Below are positions 1 through 13,840 of a stretch of DNA of 64,000 nt, in pieces (position 1 is the first letter of the stretch; every line of letters begins with the position of its first letter). The notes under the pieces were generated by a model, which was not told where the DNA came from, searched no databases, and was given only the letters and a program-made list of their open reading frames with translations. The DNA comes from Linyphia triangularis (taxonomy: Eukaryota; Arthropoda; Arachnida; Araneae; Linyphiidae). The stretch spans positions 50,263,214 through 50,327,213 of the forward strand of contig OZ021732.1 in NCBI GenBank assembly GCA_963978545.1. Direction: 5' to 3'. The position numbers and the translations under genes are program-made.

Positions 1-1088
1 GCAAGATGACGGTTGGTCAGGGATGCAAAGGATGACTTAGGATCGTTGAAGATTGAACTGGGATTGCAGCTGTGCCTCCTTGGGTGCTTGCTATCGAAAG
101 GGTTGCTGATGGTGTTGGGAGAGGAAGACAGGTATCCGGAACTCTGAGAACTCATCGATCCGCTGGAGCTGCGACGGGTCCTGGTCTGCTCGGAATCTTG
201 GTCACCCTCCAGAGCTGATTTCTTCTCGGTGTTGGATGATCGCCTGTTCTTCTTTTTCTTTTTGGGGCTCTCTTTCGGGGACGCATTAGTGTCGGTCGTG
301 GGAGGGGAAGCCGTCTTCTTCGGGCTGCTCTCCACCTTTGTTTTCTTAACCAGCACGGGCAAGACTGTTATTCCTTCGATCTGAATACCTTCAAGTGCTT
401 TCTTGGCTGCAGCCTGCTCTTCGAACTCGACTAAAGCACAGATTTTGGATGCCAAGTCAGGGTTCTTGGCTATGAACTTCTTCACGTCGGTCGGGATGGA
501 GCCGCCCGGTCTCAGAATCCTGACCAGGTGGATGTCACCGAACTTGGCGAATATATCACTGATCTCCGACGATGGGTTCTCGGAAGTAAAGCCGGTGACA
601 ATGATGGATCTTGAAGTGACCGTCTCATCGTGTTCGGGTAGAGGAATCAGTCTCTTCACCTTGGTGCCATCGGAATTGAGTGCCAGAAGAGTCGACTTTT
701 GGACACTGTGGGCCACCGCTTTCCAATTTCGACTTAAGCTTCTCACTTTGCGAAAAGACGCCAGAAGTTTCAGACTGACATATCCTTCCTTGTTTCGTCT
801 CACGTGCTTCAGGAGGAAAGGATCCTTAAGGATGTTGGCATCCGAGAGGTAGAACTCGACAGTCTTCATGATTTTCTCTAACGTTTCTTGGTCGGGAAGA
901 TCACTGGACAGCAAGTTCTGTTCAGAACTATCGCATTCGATGCCAGAATCCTTCGGCTCGGAATCGGACAGGTTCAGTCCATCACTTTGGCTCTCGCAAG
1001 ACATTTCGTCCTCGGCTTTGACTAGTTTGAGACTTGGAATATTTATATCGATGTTTTCCATCATCATTGTAACAACTTCAGCAGTCAT
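1..1088 (-). CDS. LARP6: La-related protein 6 (LARP6-type), N-terminal 362 residues, runs off the left edge
   Basis: The frame is open from 1088 to base 1 with no stop, so the C-terminus lies outside the window. The first in-frame ATG after an upstream stop (1250-1248) is at 1088, with A at -3; the ATGs at 1067, 1064 and 1061 are alternatives. An acidic, Ser-rich leader of about 62 residues is followed by a La motif (about residues 66-150) containing VEFYLSDANILKDPFLLKHV and RRNKEGYVSLKLLASF, which are LARP6-type signatures. An RRM follows (about 158-245), with an RNP2-like SIIVTGF and an RNP1-like CALVEFEE. A basic tail contains ESPKKKKKNRR, then SSGYLSSSP. Known LARP6 proteins bind structured mRNA elements (collagen mRNAs in vertebrates) and act in translation control in the cytoplasm; that role here is inferred from family. 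The La motif-RRM order and spacing separate it from genuine La and from LARP1/4/7. No intron is seen in this part. The C-terminal LSA motif would lie beyond base 1. Confidence 0.93.
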   Translation of the reverse strand, partial: MTAEVVTMMMENIDINIPSLKLVKAEDEMSCESQSDGLNLSDSEPKDSGIECDSSEQNLLSSDLPDQETLEKIMKTVEFYLSDANILKDPFLLKHVRRNKEGYVSLKLLASFRKVRSLSRNWKAVAHSVQKSTLLALNSDGTKVKRLIPLPEHDETVTSRSIIVTGFTSENPSSEISDIFAKFGDIHLVRILRPGGSIPTDVKKFIAKNPDLASKICALVEFEEQAAAKKALEGIQIEGITVLPVLVKKTKVESSPKKTASPPTTDTNASPKESPKKKKKNRRSSNTEKKSALEGDQDSEQTRTRRSSSGSMSSQSSGYLSSSPNTISNPFDSKHPRRHSCNPSSIFNDPKSSFASLTNRHL

Positions 1089-1420
1089 ATTTGATAATGC
1101 AAAAGGGAAACAAATTCCAAACGTTGGAAGGGTCGAAAGAAGCAAACTTTTACAGATATCTTCTCTCAATGGCCTCCCGAATGTTTGTTTGACGAGAGAT
1201 GCTGGCTCCGATCTGATATAAAGCGCGGGAACGTCGACGTTCTGCTTTTATCCTACTTCAGATTGTTCCGATCGCACGTGATTGGCTGGAGGGGAAGAAA
1301 CGAACGATCCTTCCACGTCGTCCGGTGTGACACAAAACAGCGCCGGATTACTCATCAGATGTTAGTGACGTCACAGGGTGATGTGGAAGCCAGATTACAC
1401 TTTTCTTCTTAACACCCATA
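1089..1420 (-). promoter_or_regulatory. LARP6 upstream/promoter region
   Basis: This stretch is clearly less AT-rich than the DNA to its right. It contains an E-box CACGTG at 1275-1280, directly followed by ATTGG (1281-1285), which is a CCAAT box on the LARP6 strand. A perfect CREB/ATF palindrome TGACGTCA lies at 1366-1373. GATATAAAG at 1215-1223 reads as a TATA-like box on the + strand and as CTTTATATC on the gene strand. The transcription start cannot be placed from sequence alone. The motifs are seen directly; their function is inferred from position. Confidence 0.5.
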
Positions 1421-4000
<2,580 letters not shown>

Positions 4001-4004
4001 TTCC

Positions 4005-4240
4005 AAAACTGAACAGGGCTCCAGTTCCACGGAATTTAGAGGCACCGAGCTCATTAACGGTAAATCGTGGGTTCGGTTCTGGCTTCGCCGAATTCTAGTG
4101 TGTATGATAATAGGGGTTGGGGCACATTAAATAGGTCGTAACCTCAATGTCCTTTTTGGTGTGGTGGGATTGAAGAAAAATGTATGCGCACTTCACAATT
4201 ACACAGTCGGAACTGTGCAAACTAAACTAAAACCAAAACT
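4005..4240 (+). mobile_element. Possible decayed tRNA-derived SINE
   Basis: GTGGGTTCGGTTCTGGCTTC (about 4068-4087) resembles a Pol III B box with its T-arm, and a weak A-box-like stretch precedes it by about 35 bp. A GC-richer body containing GGGGTTGGGGCACATTAAA follows. No target duplication was found, so the boundaries are approximate. A chance resemblance remains possible. Confidence 0.35.
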
Positions 4241-6189
4241 GAACATTCAGTAAACTCTAATCATGTTTAAAACTTATAAACCATAAAAAAAAACTTAAAA
4301 AAAAAACGATGATTTGCAGAGTTGGAATATTTTTTTTCTTTCTGTTACCTAAAAAATTTCAGTTTTGCAACTGTATAATTCACATTCAAAATTAATTTTG
4401 ATAATATTTGTGAAGTAGAGTTGGAAAAATGATAAGTTTGATTATTGTTGTGATTGTCACTAAAAGTTTGCTTCTACACGCAATTTCTATTAACTATACA
4501 TAAGATTCAGTTACAAAGAATGCACAAGTAGGTGGCATTTAATGATTTAATATTTTTATTTCGAGCCAAGATAAGAACTTTCCAATGTCAAACTTTAGAG
4601 CACTTTCGGTCGAACTTGACGTAATCCTAAAAATGTTACCTAAACTTTCAAACTGATATGACGCGTGTCTGCTGCCTTATACCATAAATATTTAACCAAC
4701 CAACCACATATCACAAGCAATATTGTTTATTCTAATCTAAATGAATAGCAAATTGACTTCCACGTGCCATTTCAGGTACTTCAGATCATAAATTACAGTT
4801 GCATTTTGGTATGGAAGCTCTGTTCAACGCGACGTTTTATTTAATCTATTATGTAAATTTAGTATTTGTTGTTTTGTCTGGGAATGCTGATCTCAAACGA
4901 ACGGACAGAGACTTGAATGAACTTTTTCTACTTTAGTATGATGTCGAAGTTAAAAAATAATGTAAATGTTTAGTTTTGTAACTATCGTTTTAGTTGCTGA
5001 GATTCATCATGAAGGCTCTCAAATTTGGACTAGGTTCATAACAGGAAAACCATTTAAAAAAAAAATGAAACAGCTATTTTTTTTATTTTTTTATTTTTCG
5101 GCTATTTTCTTTCTTAACCTTTGGACGTTTTTGTCTTCAGCAACAGACACATTGTTGAAATAATTGAAAAGCTTACATAACAGTGTCAACTCACTTGTGA
5201 GTGTAATACAGTTGTCTATATTAGGGACTCGTACCATTTGCGAGGGGAAAAAATTAAGAAAAGTTACAAATTTTAAATGTATGCCTTGGTTTGAAAAATA
5301 ATCTTTTTCGTCATTGTCATTTTGCAATAAATGTGTAGTATTAATTTTATGGGTTTTTTTCTTTTATGTCATAATGGAAATTTTGAAAAAATGTCTGCAG
5401 AACATTTGTAACTGTCAAAAGTCCCGTTGCAGAACATTATATATTATTCTGCTTCTGGGACTAAAAGTAAGTGGAATTGACAAGGGTTTTAAGTTGGTAA
5501 CTGGCCCAAGATCGGGGAGGTAAACTTTCTACCACCTAGGAGAAATCGGAACTTAAGAAGACCCTGGCTTTCAGTCTTTATATCGCCATGAAGGGCCGAG
5601 AGATACACAGTGGGGGAGAACCCCTCCCCCCCATACACACGCACAACGCCAGTGAATTTATTGCTTACAATTTTTAACATAGAGATACAGACAAGTCGGC
5701 TAAAACGCCAGCCATCTAAAATTCAAGTTAATTAAAAACTCTGACTTTTAAAATACTACTGTAAACAACTGGAAAGGAATATAAATCTTGTGGCAATGAT
5801 GCAGCACCTTCTTCAAATTTCCACCTTCATGATGATTTAAATCTTCAACAAAGGTCGTCCCTTGGCAAGTCAACACTGCACAACGTTGTTTATTTTAAGG
5901 CTTTTAAAAACACATCAAAGTAAAATGTTAAAAATATTTATAAACAGTAAATATTTAAAGTCCTTAAAATTTCTCGACAAAACACAGAATCCAGTATAAT
6001 TCTCTCGATTCGTCAAAATATTAAAATCACTAAGAATACATTTTAAAGCTAAGTCAGAAAATCCTCCTTGGAGCGTGACCCGACTCCGATTGTAAGCTTG
6101 AATCTAAAATCCATAAAAACAATGAAGGCATATAATAAGACGTGACTAAAAATAGACGGGCCAAACACAGAGAGCAACGAACACAGAGA
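4241..6189. other. Intergenic DNA without a recognised gene
   Basis: AT-rich throughout except for a GC-richer patch at about 5490-5650, which includes a G/C-run pair near 5612-5631. The small open frames on both strands there look like mutual shadows and match no family I know. Confidence 0.4.
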
Positions 6190-6565
6190 ACTCAGTGTTC
6201 ATTTTTCAACTTTTTACGCTTTTATCGAATTTCTTTGAGAATTTTGAAAGTGAGAATATTTTATCAAAATCGTTAGAGAAATTAACTCGCAATCTCTGAA
6301 AAAATATATATATTTTTTTTATGACAGCCACGTTATGCGTATAGGCAATTTTGAGAAAACCTTTAATGACAGGTCCCATGGCTACCACTTATCCGTGTAA
6401 AAAAACTGAACATCGATGATCAATTCTTTCAGAAGTTATGCTTAACCACAAATCGACAGATAAACAGACATTTTCTTGACCACTTTTTTGATCGAATTTT
6501 TTTTTTTTTTTTACAAAATGCAGTACTTTCATTACTTTATATGTAATATAAGGTAATTGAAAATA
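6190..6565 (+). mobile_element. Dispersed repeat R (diverged copy)
   Basis: This is an old copy of the repeat seen many times at 48.5-52.1 kb. It shares, in order, TTTTTACGCTTTTATCG, a G/A-rich centre with CAAAATCGTTAGAG, TTATGCGTATAGGCAATTTTG, GGTCCCATGGCTACCAC, GAACATCGATGATCAATT, an ACAGATAAACAGACAT block and a terminal CTTTCATTAC..GGTAATTGAAA inverted pair. No transposase is encoded. The family is not assigned. Confidence 0.7.
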
Positions 6566-8173
6566 AAAAGGTCAATGTTACCAACAATATTTCTTAATTT
6601 TCAAATAGTGTTAGTAATTATAATAATTGAAATTTGACGACACTTTTTTATATTTTTTGTATAGATTTCTTTTTATGAAAATGCGTTGGTGGTGGTTAGA
6701 AGATATTTCTTCTATTCTCTTAGTTTAATTTATTTTTACTACAACTTGTTTTGCATTTTCTTCTAGCCTTTTTGTTTTTGCCAACATGTCTTCAAACCTT
6801 GATGATACAAGTATGATGTCATCGGCATAGTCAAGATCTTCAAGATGGTTGTCAAAATTTAAGCGAAATTATTTCTTTACTAATAGACTTCGAAAATATC
6901 TAATTGAAGCAATTTGAAATTTTATCAATGTGGTAATTTAAACATAAAGATTTTAGACTTATGATGGGTTCCTGTAGCTCCCCCCCCCCCCCACTCCAAA
7001 AAAGTAATATATAATTTTTTTAAAAATGCCTGTAAATTTTATAAAACACTAAAAGCACTAGCATTGCAATAATATTATGAGAATTTTGATTTAGTAAAAA
7101 ATTTCAATCGGATCAAATGTTTATACTTTCTTATATTTCGCTAGATTTTTTAAAAAGAAGCGCCAGTGAATGAGCAAGTTTAATCGTCTATTTTATAGAC
7201 CACATCTGTATATACACCGGCATCTGATCACACATGCAGAATAATCACATTCAATTTCCTGATTATTTTGGGGCAAGATAGTTGAACTCCTTCCCACTCA
7301 TTCCTGTTAAATTCGGCGACACATACGCACAGTTTATTACATAATTTAGAAAGCTACGTGCTCAGTTTCTACTTCTAGAGGCATCATTTAGAAATGTACA
7401 GGTGACATGTGAAATGTCAACAGTCATAAATTTTGCGGTTTTTTAAGGGTGATATAATAATAAAATTAAAGAGGCAGCTGATGTTTAGACACCGGAAAAT
7501 AATAAGTAAGAATTTCACTTAAGCCCGCATGTTAGACAAATAAACATTGTTCTATAAAATTAAAAATGTAATATTCTTTATAATTTTTATATTCTATAAA
7601 AATGATACAAATAACTGAAAACATATTTTGAACTTGAAATAAACATATATTACACAACTTTGGAGATAAATCGAAATTTCACGAAAATTCATTTTGTATC
7701 TTCCATGTAACATGAGATGACGAAACAGCATTTTCATAACGAACAAAATCTGTTGATATCAATACCTTTTCACTGCGACACAAAGAAATTGTCCTAAATT
7801 CTTCCTGTATAGTACATGCTTTGTTTGTAGGGTATTTTGCCGAGTTTTATTTTCTTTAGTAAAGACATTTTACTCTGACTCTTACGTATCGAAACATTAG
7901 TCTGAAGACATGAACTAGTTAAATGTTCTCTATTTATAAAAATTATGTGCCAAACTGCTGCGCTCAGTTGATTGCCGTAAACTTCCACAATATGCTATAA
8001 ATATTTGTATTTATTTAAAAAGTAATGCACAAAATTGATATATTTAATAAGTTTGCTGAATTTAAATCTGAAAACTCATTTTTGAATTCGGTGGCATTAG
8101 TTAATTCTTTACCCGTATTTCTATTACTGAAAAAATAGACCATTCTCCCCGAATGTCCGTTTTAGGCTTCAAA

Positions 8174-8211
<38 letters not shown>

Positions 8212-8601
8212 ACGATTTCTTTTAATGTACATTTGGGAAGTTTTTAGGAAGCTGAGAATTGTATCTTTATAAAGCATTGAAGGTTTATGAAGCATGGGAA
8301 TTTATATTGATGCTAATTATGCTTAAACATGTAAATTAGGCAGAAAGTATCAGTACCAAATAAATCATGCAGAAATCATATAAATACTGCATCAATTACA
8401 ATGCTTTTAATGATTATGGACTAATCATAATTCAAGATAAATACACCAAACGGTTAATTTTTAACTTAATTTGGTTAAAAAAATGCTTTTATGTAGCCAC
8501 AATTTTTGTAGAATTATTATTTTTTTCATACTTCCCATGAAACTTATACTCAAAATAAATTTGCTTTTGCAACATATTGATAGAATACGTATTTAGAAAT
8601 C
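6566..8601. other. AT-rich intergenic DNA with homopolymer runs
   Basis: Contains a C-run near 6979-6992 and a long A-run near 8177-8209. No coding region or element terminus was recognised. Confidence 0.4.
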
Positions 8602-10222
8602 TCTCTCTATATATAAGGCAAAGCCCTCACTCACTCATCACTAATTCTCCCACTTCCCACATAGTCACAATTCTGCAAATCGGCACAAATATCAACAATG
8701 GTAAAAATAAAAAAAGTAAGCTATTCCGATCTCGATTAACCCACTTTAAGGGGTCGAAAAGGGGATAAACGTTCCAAACGAGGGACATTCAAATATTCTA
8801 CTTCCCACATGTCCACAACTCTAAATATTGGTGCAAATGTCGACATAGACAAATATAGAAAAAATAAGCTATTTCGATCTCGATTAACCCCCTTTAAAAG
8901 GTCGAAAAGGGGTTACACATTCCAAACGAGGGATATTCGAATGTTCTACTTCCCATTTTGTCACAACTCTGAAAACTGGCGCAAGTATCAACAAAAACAA
9001 ACGTAAAAAAGTAAGCTATTCCGATCTCTATTAACCCACTCTAAGGGGTCTAAAAGGGGTTAAACGTTCCAAACGTGGGATATTCGAATGTCCCACTTCC
9101 CATATGGTCACAACTCTAAAAATTGGTACAAATGTCAACAATGGTAAACATAGAAAAAGTAAGCTATTCCGATCTCGATTAACCCACTTTAAGAGGTCAA
9201 AAAGGGGTTAAACGTTCCAAACGAGCAATATATTCGAATGTCCTACTTCTCATATTTTCACAACTCTGAAAACTGGTGTGAATATCAATAAAGACAAACG
9301 CAAAAAAGTTAGCTATTCCGATCTCGGATGGATCAAGGGGTGGAAAAAGGGTTAAACGTTCCAAACGAGGAATATTCGAATGTACCACTTCCCATATGGT
9401 CATAACTCTAAAAATTGGTAAAAATATCAACAAAGACAAACATAGAAAAGTTAAGCTATTCCGAGCTTGATTAACCCACTTTAAGGGGTGGAAAAGGGGT
9501 TAAACATTCCAAACTCGAATATCCCACTTCCCATATAGTCACAACTCTGAAAATTTGTAGGAATGTCAATAAAGATAAACGTAGAAAAAGTAAGCCATTC
9601 CGATCTCGATTAATCCACTTAAGGTTTGCAAAAGGCGTTAAACGTTCCAAACTAGGGATATTCGAATGTCCCACCTCCCCTTTGGTCACAACTCGGAAAA
9701 TTGGTACAAATGTCAAAAAAGATTAAACAGAAAAAGTAAGCTATTCCGTTCTCGATTAACCAACTTTAAGGGGTCGAAAAGGGGTTAAATGTTCCAAACG
9801 AAGGATATCCGAATGTTCCTCTTCCAATGTAGTCATATTTCTGATATTTGGTGCAAATGTTAAAAGGGTAAATGTTAAAAAAATAAGTCATTCCAATATC
9901 GATTAACCACTTTTTAAGGGATGAAAAGTCGACGCAATATTGAAACTATACGAGGATTAACTTAATGTCTCAATTCCAATACAGCTACTACTTTGAAATT
10001 TAGAACTAAGAGCAAACATAAACACAATAAGCTATTCCAATTTACTATTCGCAATTATAAATTTCGTTTAAAATGTCAACAAAGGAAAGTTCCTATTTTG
10101 ATAAATCAATTTGTCGGGATCGAAATGGAAGCAAACGTCTGAAGTGTAGAATACATGGATGTCTTTTGATCGCTAAAATGCTAATGGTAAAATTTCGTAG
10201 CGCAGCACGGGTATTCAGCTAG
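8602..10222 (+). mobile_element. Non-autonomous Helitron, copy H1
   Basis: The 5' end is TCTCTCTATATATAAGGCAA (a start at 8600 is also possible) and the 3' end is CACGGGTATTCAGCTAG followed by host T. This is the TC...CTAG pattern without target duplication that defines Helitrons. The body is about nine diverged tandem units near 148 bp, each with TTAACCCACTTTAAGGGG and AAAAGGGGTTAAACGTTCC. A unique 3' part follows, shared with H2 and H3. No Rep/helicase is encoded, so it would depend on a helper in trans. It is more diverged than H2 and H3 and therefore probably older. Confidence 0.85.
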
Positions 10223-11232
10223 TCTAACAATAAAACACTCAAAAATAAATAAATCAAGGTTTACCATGTACGAATTATTGGATTGTAATTGAAACCCATT
10301 GAGTAAGTCAACTGATTTGATGAAATTTCAGCTTTATTCTAACAAAGTTTTTTTACATATAATTTGAAAAGATTCTTACTTAAGAATAATAGTGAATTGC
10401 ATAGATTGAGTTGACTGACGCAAAAAGATTTCTGCTAGTTTTTTAAAAGGAAGAAACTTTTTAGTTTGTAAAGATTCTACAAAGAAACTTATGACACATT
10501 TTTCATCAAAAATATCTTAATGTCAATTTGATTTGCCTTCTCTACACTCTTTTTATTGGTTATTTTGAAGTTTTTAAAATACAATAATTTACCATGGGGT
10601 TGTCTAAAAAATATTTAACAGAAAAATACCAGCTGATAATCTGATATCAAATAATAGTTCTATTATTTCATTTTGACTTTAGATGAAAGTGAGAAGTGGG
10701 CAAATTTTATTATTTGTATTTCGCCTTTAATAAAATCATGATTACTGTGTGTAAGTGCTTGCTCTAAGATAATAAAGTCCAATTGATAAATTTTAACAAT
10801 CAATTCTAAATTATCTCAAATAGTACATTTAATTCTCATTCATTCAATTTGTTCGCATTTACGAAAGATAAAATTTTCATTCTTTTGTTATATTTACATT
10901 CACGATAAATAAAAATGTTATTTGTTTTTTCATTTTGGTAAAGATTTGTTCTCCCAGTTTCTGAAAGGCAATTCACACAATCTTGAATATCTACTTGAAG
11001 AATGATGTGGGTTATTAGGACTAACTTATAATGCCAACATTTTCAATATAAGTTTTCTTTTTAAGTAACATTTTAAAAATAACATGATGGTGTTTTTTAT
11101 GGTAATGAATGCTTTCTCTCAATCAGAAAAATCTTTACTTCAGCAAGATTAATTTATTATTTATGATATTATAAAACTTAGAATCTTCTTGAATCTAGCT
11201 AGTTTCAAGTTTGAAGTAACCCCGTTCTAATA
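10223..11232. other. AT-rich intergenic DNA
   Basis: No gene, repeat unit or terminal inverted repeat was recognised. Confidence 0.4.
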
Positions 11233-11993
11233 CAGTCAAACCCCATTAACGCAAAGTTGATAGGGCCGTCGAAATTTTTTGAGCGAACCAAATTTCGTGT
11301 TGACCGTCAAAAAAAGTTTTTAATTATTAAACTTACTAGTACTTACTATTTTAAAATTACTAGCTATATGTGTATGTAATACTTAATATGACCAGACGTC
11401 CCGCTTTTCACCTAGCTGTCCCGCTGACCGAATGTGCCGCAAATTGCCCCGTTTTCCCGTTACAGAGTTCCGCCAAAGTTCTTCTAAACAAAACAAAATG
11501 TCTTCAGAACTTGAAAAATTAATAGAGTAAGTAACTGATGAAGTTTCTGGAGGGAAAAAAAATCTGATCACATTAGTAATACTGCTGTTTTTTAGAACAA
11601 ATGCATCGCATAAGATATTCATTAGGTACAAAAAAAAAAATTATTTATCAGTTATATATTATTTATTTGATTTATTAAGAAGTCTCTTATTGATTGTTGC
11701 TTTAAGTATTTAATCAAACATTTATTTTAATGTGACTACCTCTTCAAAATTATTTAACGCACATGAGGGATTATCCCGCTGTAATAAGAACCGTTGCATG
11801 GTTTCATCTTCTAAAACAAAATGGTCTAAAGAACAATTTTTTTCTCGTCTTAAACGGGATTTCATTATGTAAGATTTCGTGTAAAAAGAATAAATTAACG
11901 TCAAGTGTAAGCTTCATCGTACAAAGAACTGCTTTTACTTCGCGTTAAACGAAATTGCTTGCTAAGCGAGTTCGCGTAAACGGGATTTGACTA
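11233..11993. mobile_element. Element with pogo/Tc1-like ends, TA target
   Basis: The left end is CAGTCAAACCCCATTAACGC. The right end, on the other strand, is TAGTCAAATCCCGTTTACGC. Both are flanked by TA (11231-11232 and 11994-11995). TA duplication with CAGTCAAAC-type ends fits pogo/Tigger-like or other Tc1-mariner MITEs. No intact transposase is visible, so it was mobilised in trans. Related copies lie at 39225-39788 and 63750-63873. Confidence 0.82.
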
Positions 11994-11995
11994 TA

Positions 11996-12789
11996 TTAAT
12001 TAACATCGCTATAAAACAATGAGAAATGCCACATCAAGCTCTAGCCTCTACTTCAATAAGAGTGAAGGGACTGAATTATGGAGAAAATGCGAAAACAATC
12101 TTGTTTTGAAGTCGAATCAACTCTCATGAACTCTTACGAAAAATCACTGTATCATAATACTTGTTTTCAAGCTAAATAATATTCGAAACTTGTTTGAAAA
12201 GATAAATGGTTTATAAGGTTGTAGTAATAAAACAAAATATTTATAACCGTCGGATTGCACTATTATGTATAAAGGAACATTCCAAAACACTCTATCATGG
12301 CAATTTTCTTCGAAAAGTAAAAAAAAACGAAAACATATTCATTGAGTCAAGCATTAAAAAATTCAAATGTTTCAGAAATTCATATTATTTCTATTCTATG
12401 TCACATTCACTAAGTCTAAGTTAACTTATATATGAAATTTATAGAAGAAAACTTCCATATTTCAAGCTCATTAATTGAATTTCATCTAAACAGAATATTA
12501 TATCTAATCAATATTTCGATTAACTTAAAAAGGTATTTAAAGTGTAGTTTTCAAAAACATCGTTGATCAAATTGAAATAATTTGTTAAGTATAAATCAAT
12601 TCGGAATGCATTATTCAATGTAATACAATCAAGGCTTCTGCACAATGTACATTACCGGTACATACAATGGAGAATTACCACATTTTTTAAAAACGAATGA
12701 AACTGATTTATATTTATAAAGAATTTCTTTCTGATTCTAAATATTCAAATAAAAGTTCTTTAAAAAAATTAGTTATTTAAATATTAAGA
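11996..12789. other. AT-rich intergenic DNA
   Basis: No feature was recognised. Confidence 0.4.
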
Positions 12790-12829
12790 AAAGAAAATGA
12801 GCAAAAAAACCTCAAATTGCGATCGGCTC

Positions 12830-13030
12830 AAAACGGTCCGATTTTGTATGACGTCAAGAGCCCCGAAAGGTTCGGTGACGTAATCCCTTCGCTCCGTTTG
12901 TAATGGTGAGGTTTCTACCACAAAGTGTCAGCTATATACTCTGTGGTTTCTATTTAGTAGCTTAGTAGTTGCCGTTTCTCAAATATTTTTGTTCGCCTAT
13001 TTTGTAGGTATTTGTTTTTTAATTGCAAAA
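12830..13030 (+). promoter_or_regulatory. Probable promoter/5' leader with CRE-like sites
   Basis: TGACGTCA at 12849-12856 and TGACGTAA at 12876-12883 sit in a GC-richer patch about 150-180 bp upstream of the ATG at 13031. No clear TATA box is seen. The promoter role is inferred from position in front of an exon with a good splice donor. Confidence 0.4.
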
Positions 13031-13158
13031 ATGGAACCTGGTTTTGTAAGAGGCCAATCGGACAATTTGCCAAAAACTGACTCGACAATGATGGCTGTCT
13101 ATTTCAGCAAGAATATGGATTTCATAACAGCGGAAACCCGTGTTGTAAAAGCCAATAG
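13031..13158 (+). CDS. Candidate first coding exon, similar to repeat-associated YqaJ/SWIM-type proteins
   Basis: ATG at 13031 has A at -3. It opens 42 codons plus two bases and ends at a near-ideal donor, AG|GTAAGA (13158|13159). The peptide contains LPKTDSTMMAVYFSKNMDF then ITAETRVVKAN. From family knowledge, an LPKxDxxMhxxFF...AEhRxhKA pattern opens a group of arthropod proteins that continue into SWIM zinc-finger and YqaJ-type exonuclease domains and are often multicopy. Those later domains are not seen here: no downstream exon could be found, so this may be an orphan or transposon-borne exon. Its intron would run through the oppositely oriented THAP exon at 13510-13655. Neither the splicing nor the function is proven. 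Confidence 0.45.
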
Positions 13159-13256
13159 GTAAGATTCCCTGCCTTAATTAACTTGAATGTTTTTGTTGTG
13201 CTTGGAATAAAAAGTTTGGTGGGAAAATATCGGTACTTTTTGTTAAAGGGGGCCGT

Positions 13257-13396
13257 TGTCAACATTCAAGTCCGGTACGTATTCTGCGCCAAGGTGATTT
13301 TTTTTTTTTCCTTTAATGATAGGTGAACATAATTTGGCGAGGTTTTATGTAAACAATTCTTGGCGCAGAATCCGTACCGAACTTTGAATTTTAACC
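13257..13396. repeat. Imperfect inverted repeat (foldback), arms about 33 bp
   Basis: The left arm contains CGGTACGTATTCTGCGCCAA (about 13273-13294) and the right arm TTGGCGCAGAATCCGTACCG (about 13361-13380). The match extends outward through ACATTCAAGT / ACTTTGAAT. A loop of about 65 bp contains a T-run. It is probably a small MITE lying between the two facing exons. Confidence 0.8.
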
Positions 13397-13509
13397 CATT
13401 ACTTTGCACTTGATATTTACAAAAATTTAGAATAGCTTTCCTAACATATAGCTTGTTTTAAAATTAAAAGGCAAACATTTTTTAATTCTTGGTTGACAGT
13501 GGCATATAC

Positions 13510-13655
13510 TTTTCAATGTCCCTCTTCATCGCTTGGCACCACTTTTTTCGAGTATTTTCGTTCCGTAGTACGTAAATGAAAATTTTGTCAGGAGTTGTTA
13601 TGGTTGTGCTTTTGCACAATGGCACGATGCAATATTTGTAGAAAATGTTAGACAT
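13510..13655 (-). CDS. THAP-type zinc-finger first exon (partial)
   Basis: The start is taken at ATG 13655 (A at -3), giving MSNIFYKYCIVPLCKST; an ATG at 13676 would add seven residues. The exon reads on through TTITTPDKIFIYVLRNENTR to KKWCQAMKRD. The C-x4-C near the N-terminus, the conserved TP, and W-C about 30 residues later fit the first half of a THAP C2CH DNA-binding domain. A GTATAT donor (13509-13504) would end the exon, so the last Cys/His would be on a later exon that I could not find. THAP proteins are sequence-specific DNA binders and include P-element-type transposases, so this may be host or transposon-derived. The putative promoter side carries TGACGTCA at 13782-13789. Confidence 0.5.
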
Positions 13656-13739
13656 TTTAAGAAAAAAATCAATCAAATAATCTCAAAACAAAATGACAAG
13701 AAGACAACTATTTGAAATTTCCATGATAACGTTTTAACA

Positions 13740-13840
13740 GCCGCAACTGCCAAGTGACCTATGGAGATATTTAGGAAGCGGTGACGTCACAATGGAGTCA
13801 CAAAAAATAGGTCCGTTTTCCCGCAAAAATCTTGACAGGC
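13740..13840 (-). promoter_or_regulatory. Possible promoter of the THAP exon
   Basis: A perfect CRE palindrome TGACGTCA lies at 13782-13789, 127 bp upstream of the chosen THAP start, in a GC-richer patch. The function is inferred. Confidence 0.3.

Noticed and set aside
403..852. Plus-strand open frame of 149 codons
   Set aside because: It is the antisense shadow of the LARP6 coding sequence; the minus frame has La motif and RRM signatures.
868..1221. Plus-strand open frame of 117 codons
   Set aside because: Antisense of the LARP6 N-terminus and leader; no domain and no bias of its own.
8577..9716. Several 60-80 codon frames and similar ones at 28122-28349 and 62142-62369
   Set aside because: Translations of the Helitron tandem unit; identical frames recur because the DNA is repeated.
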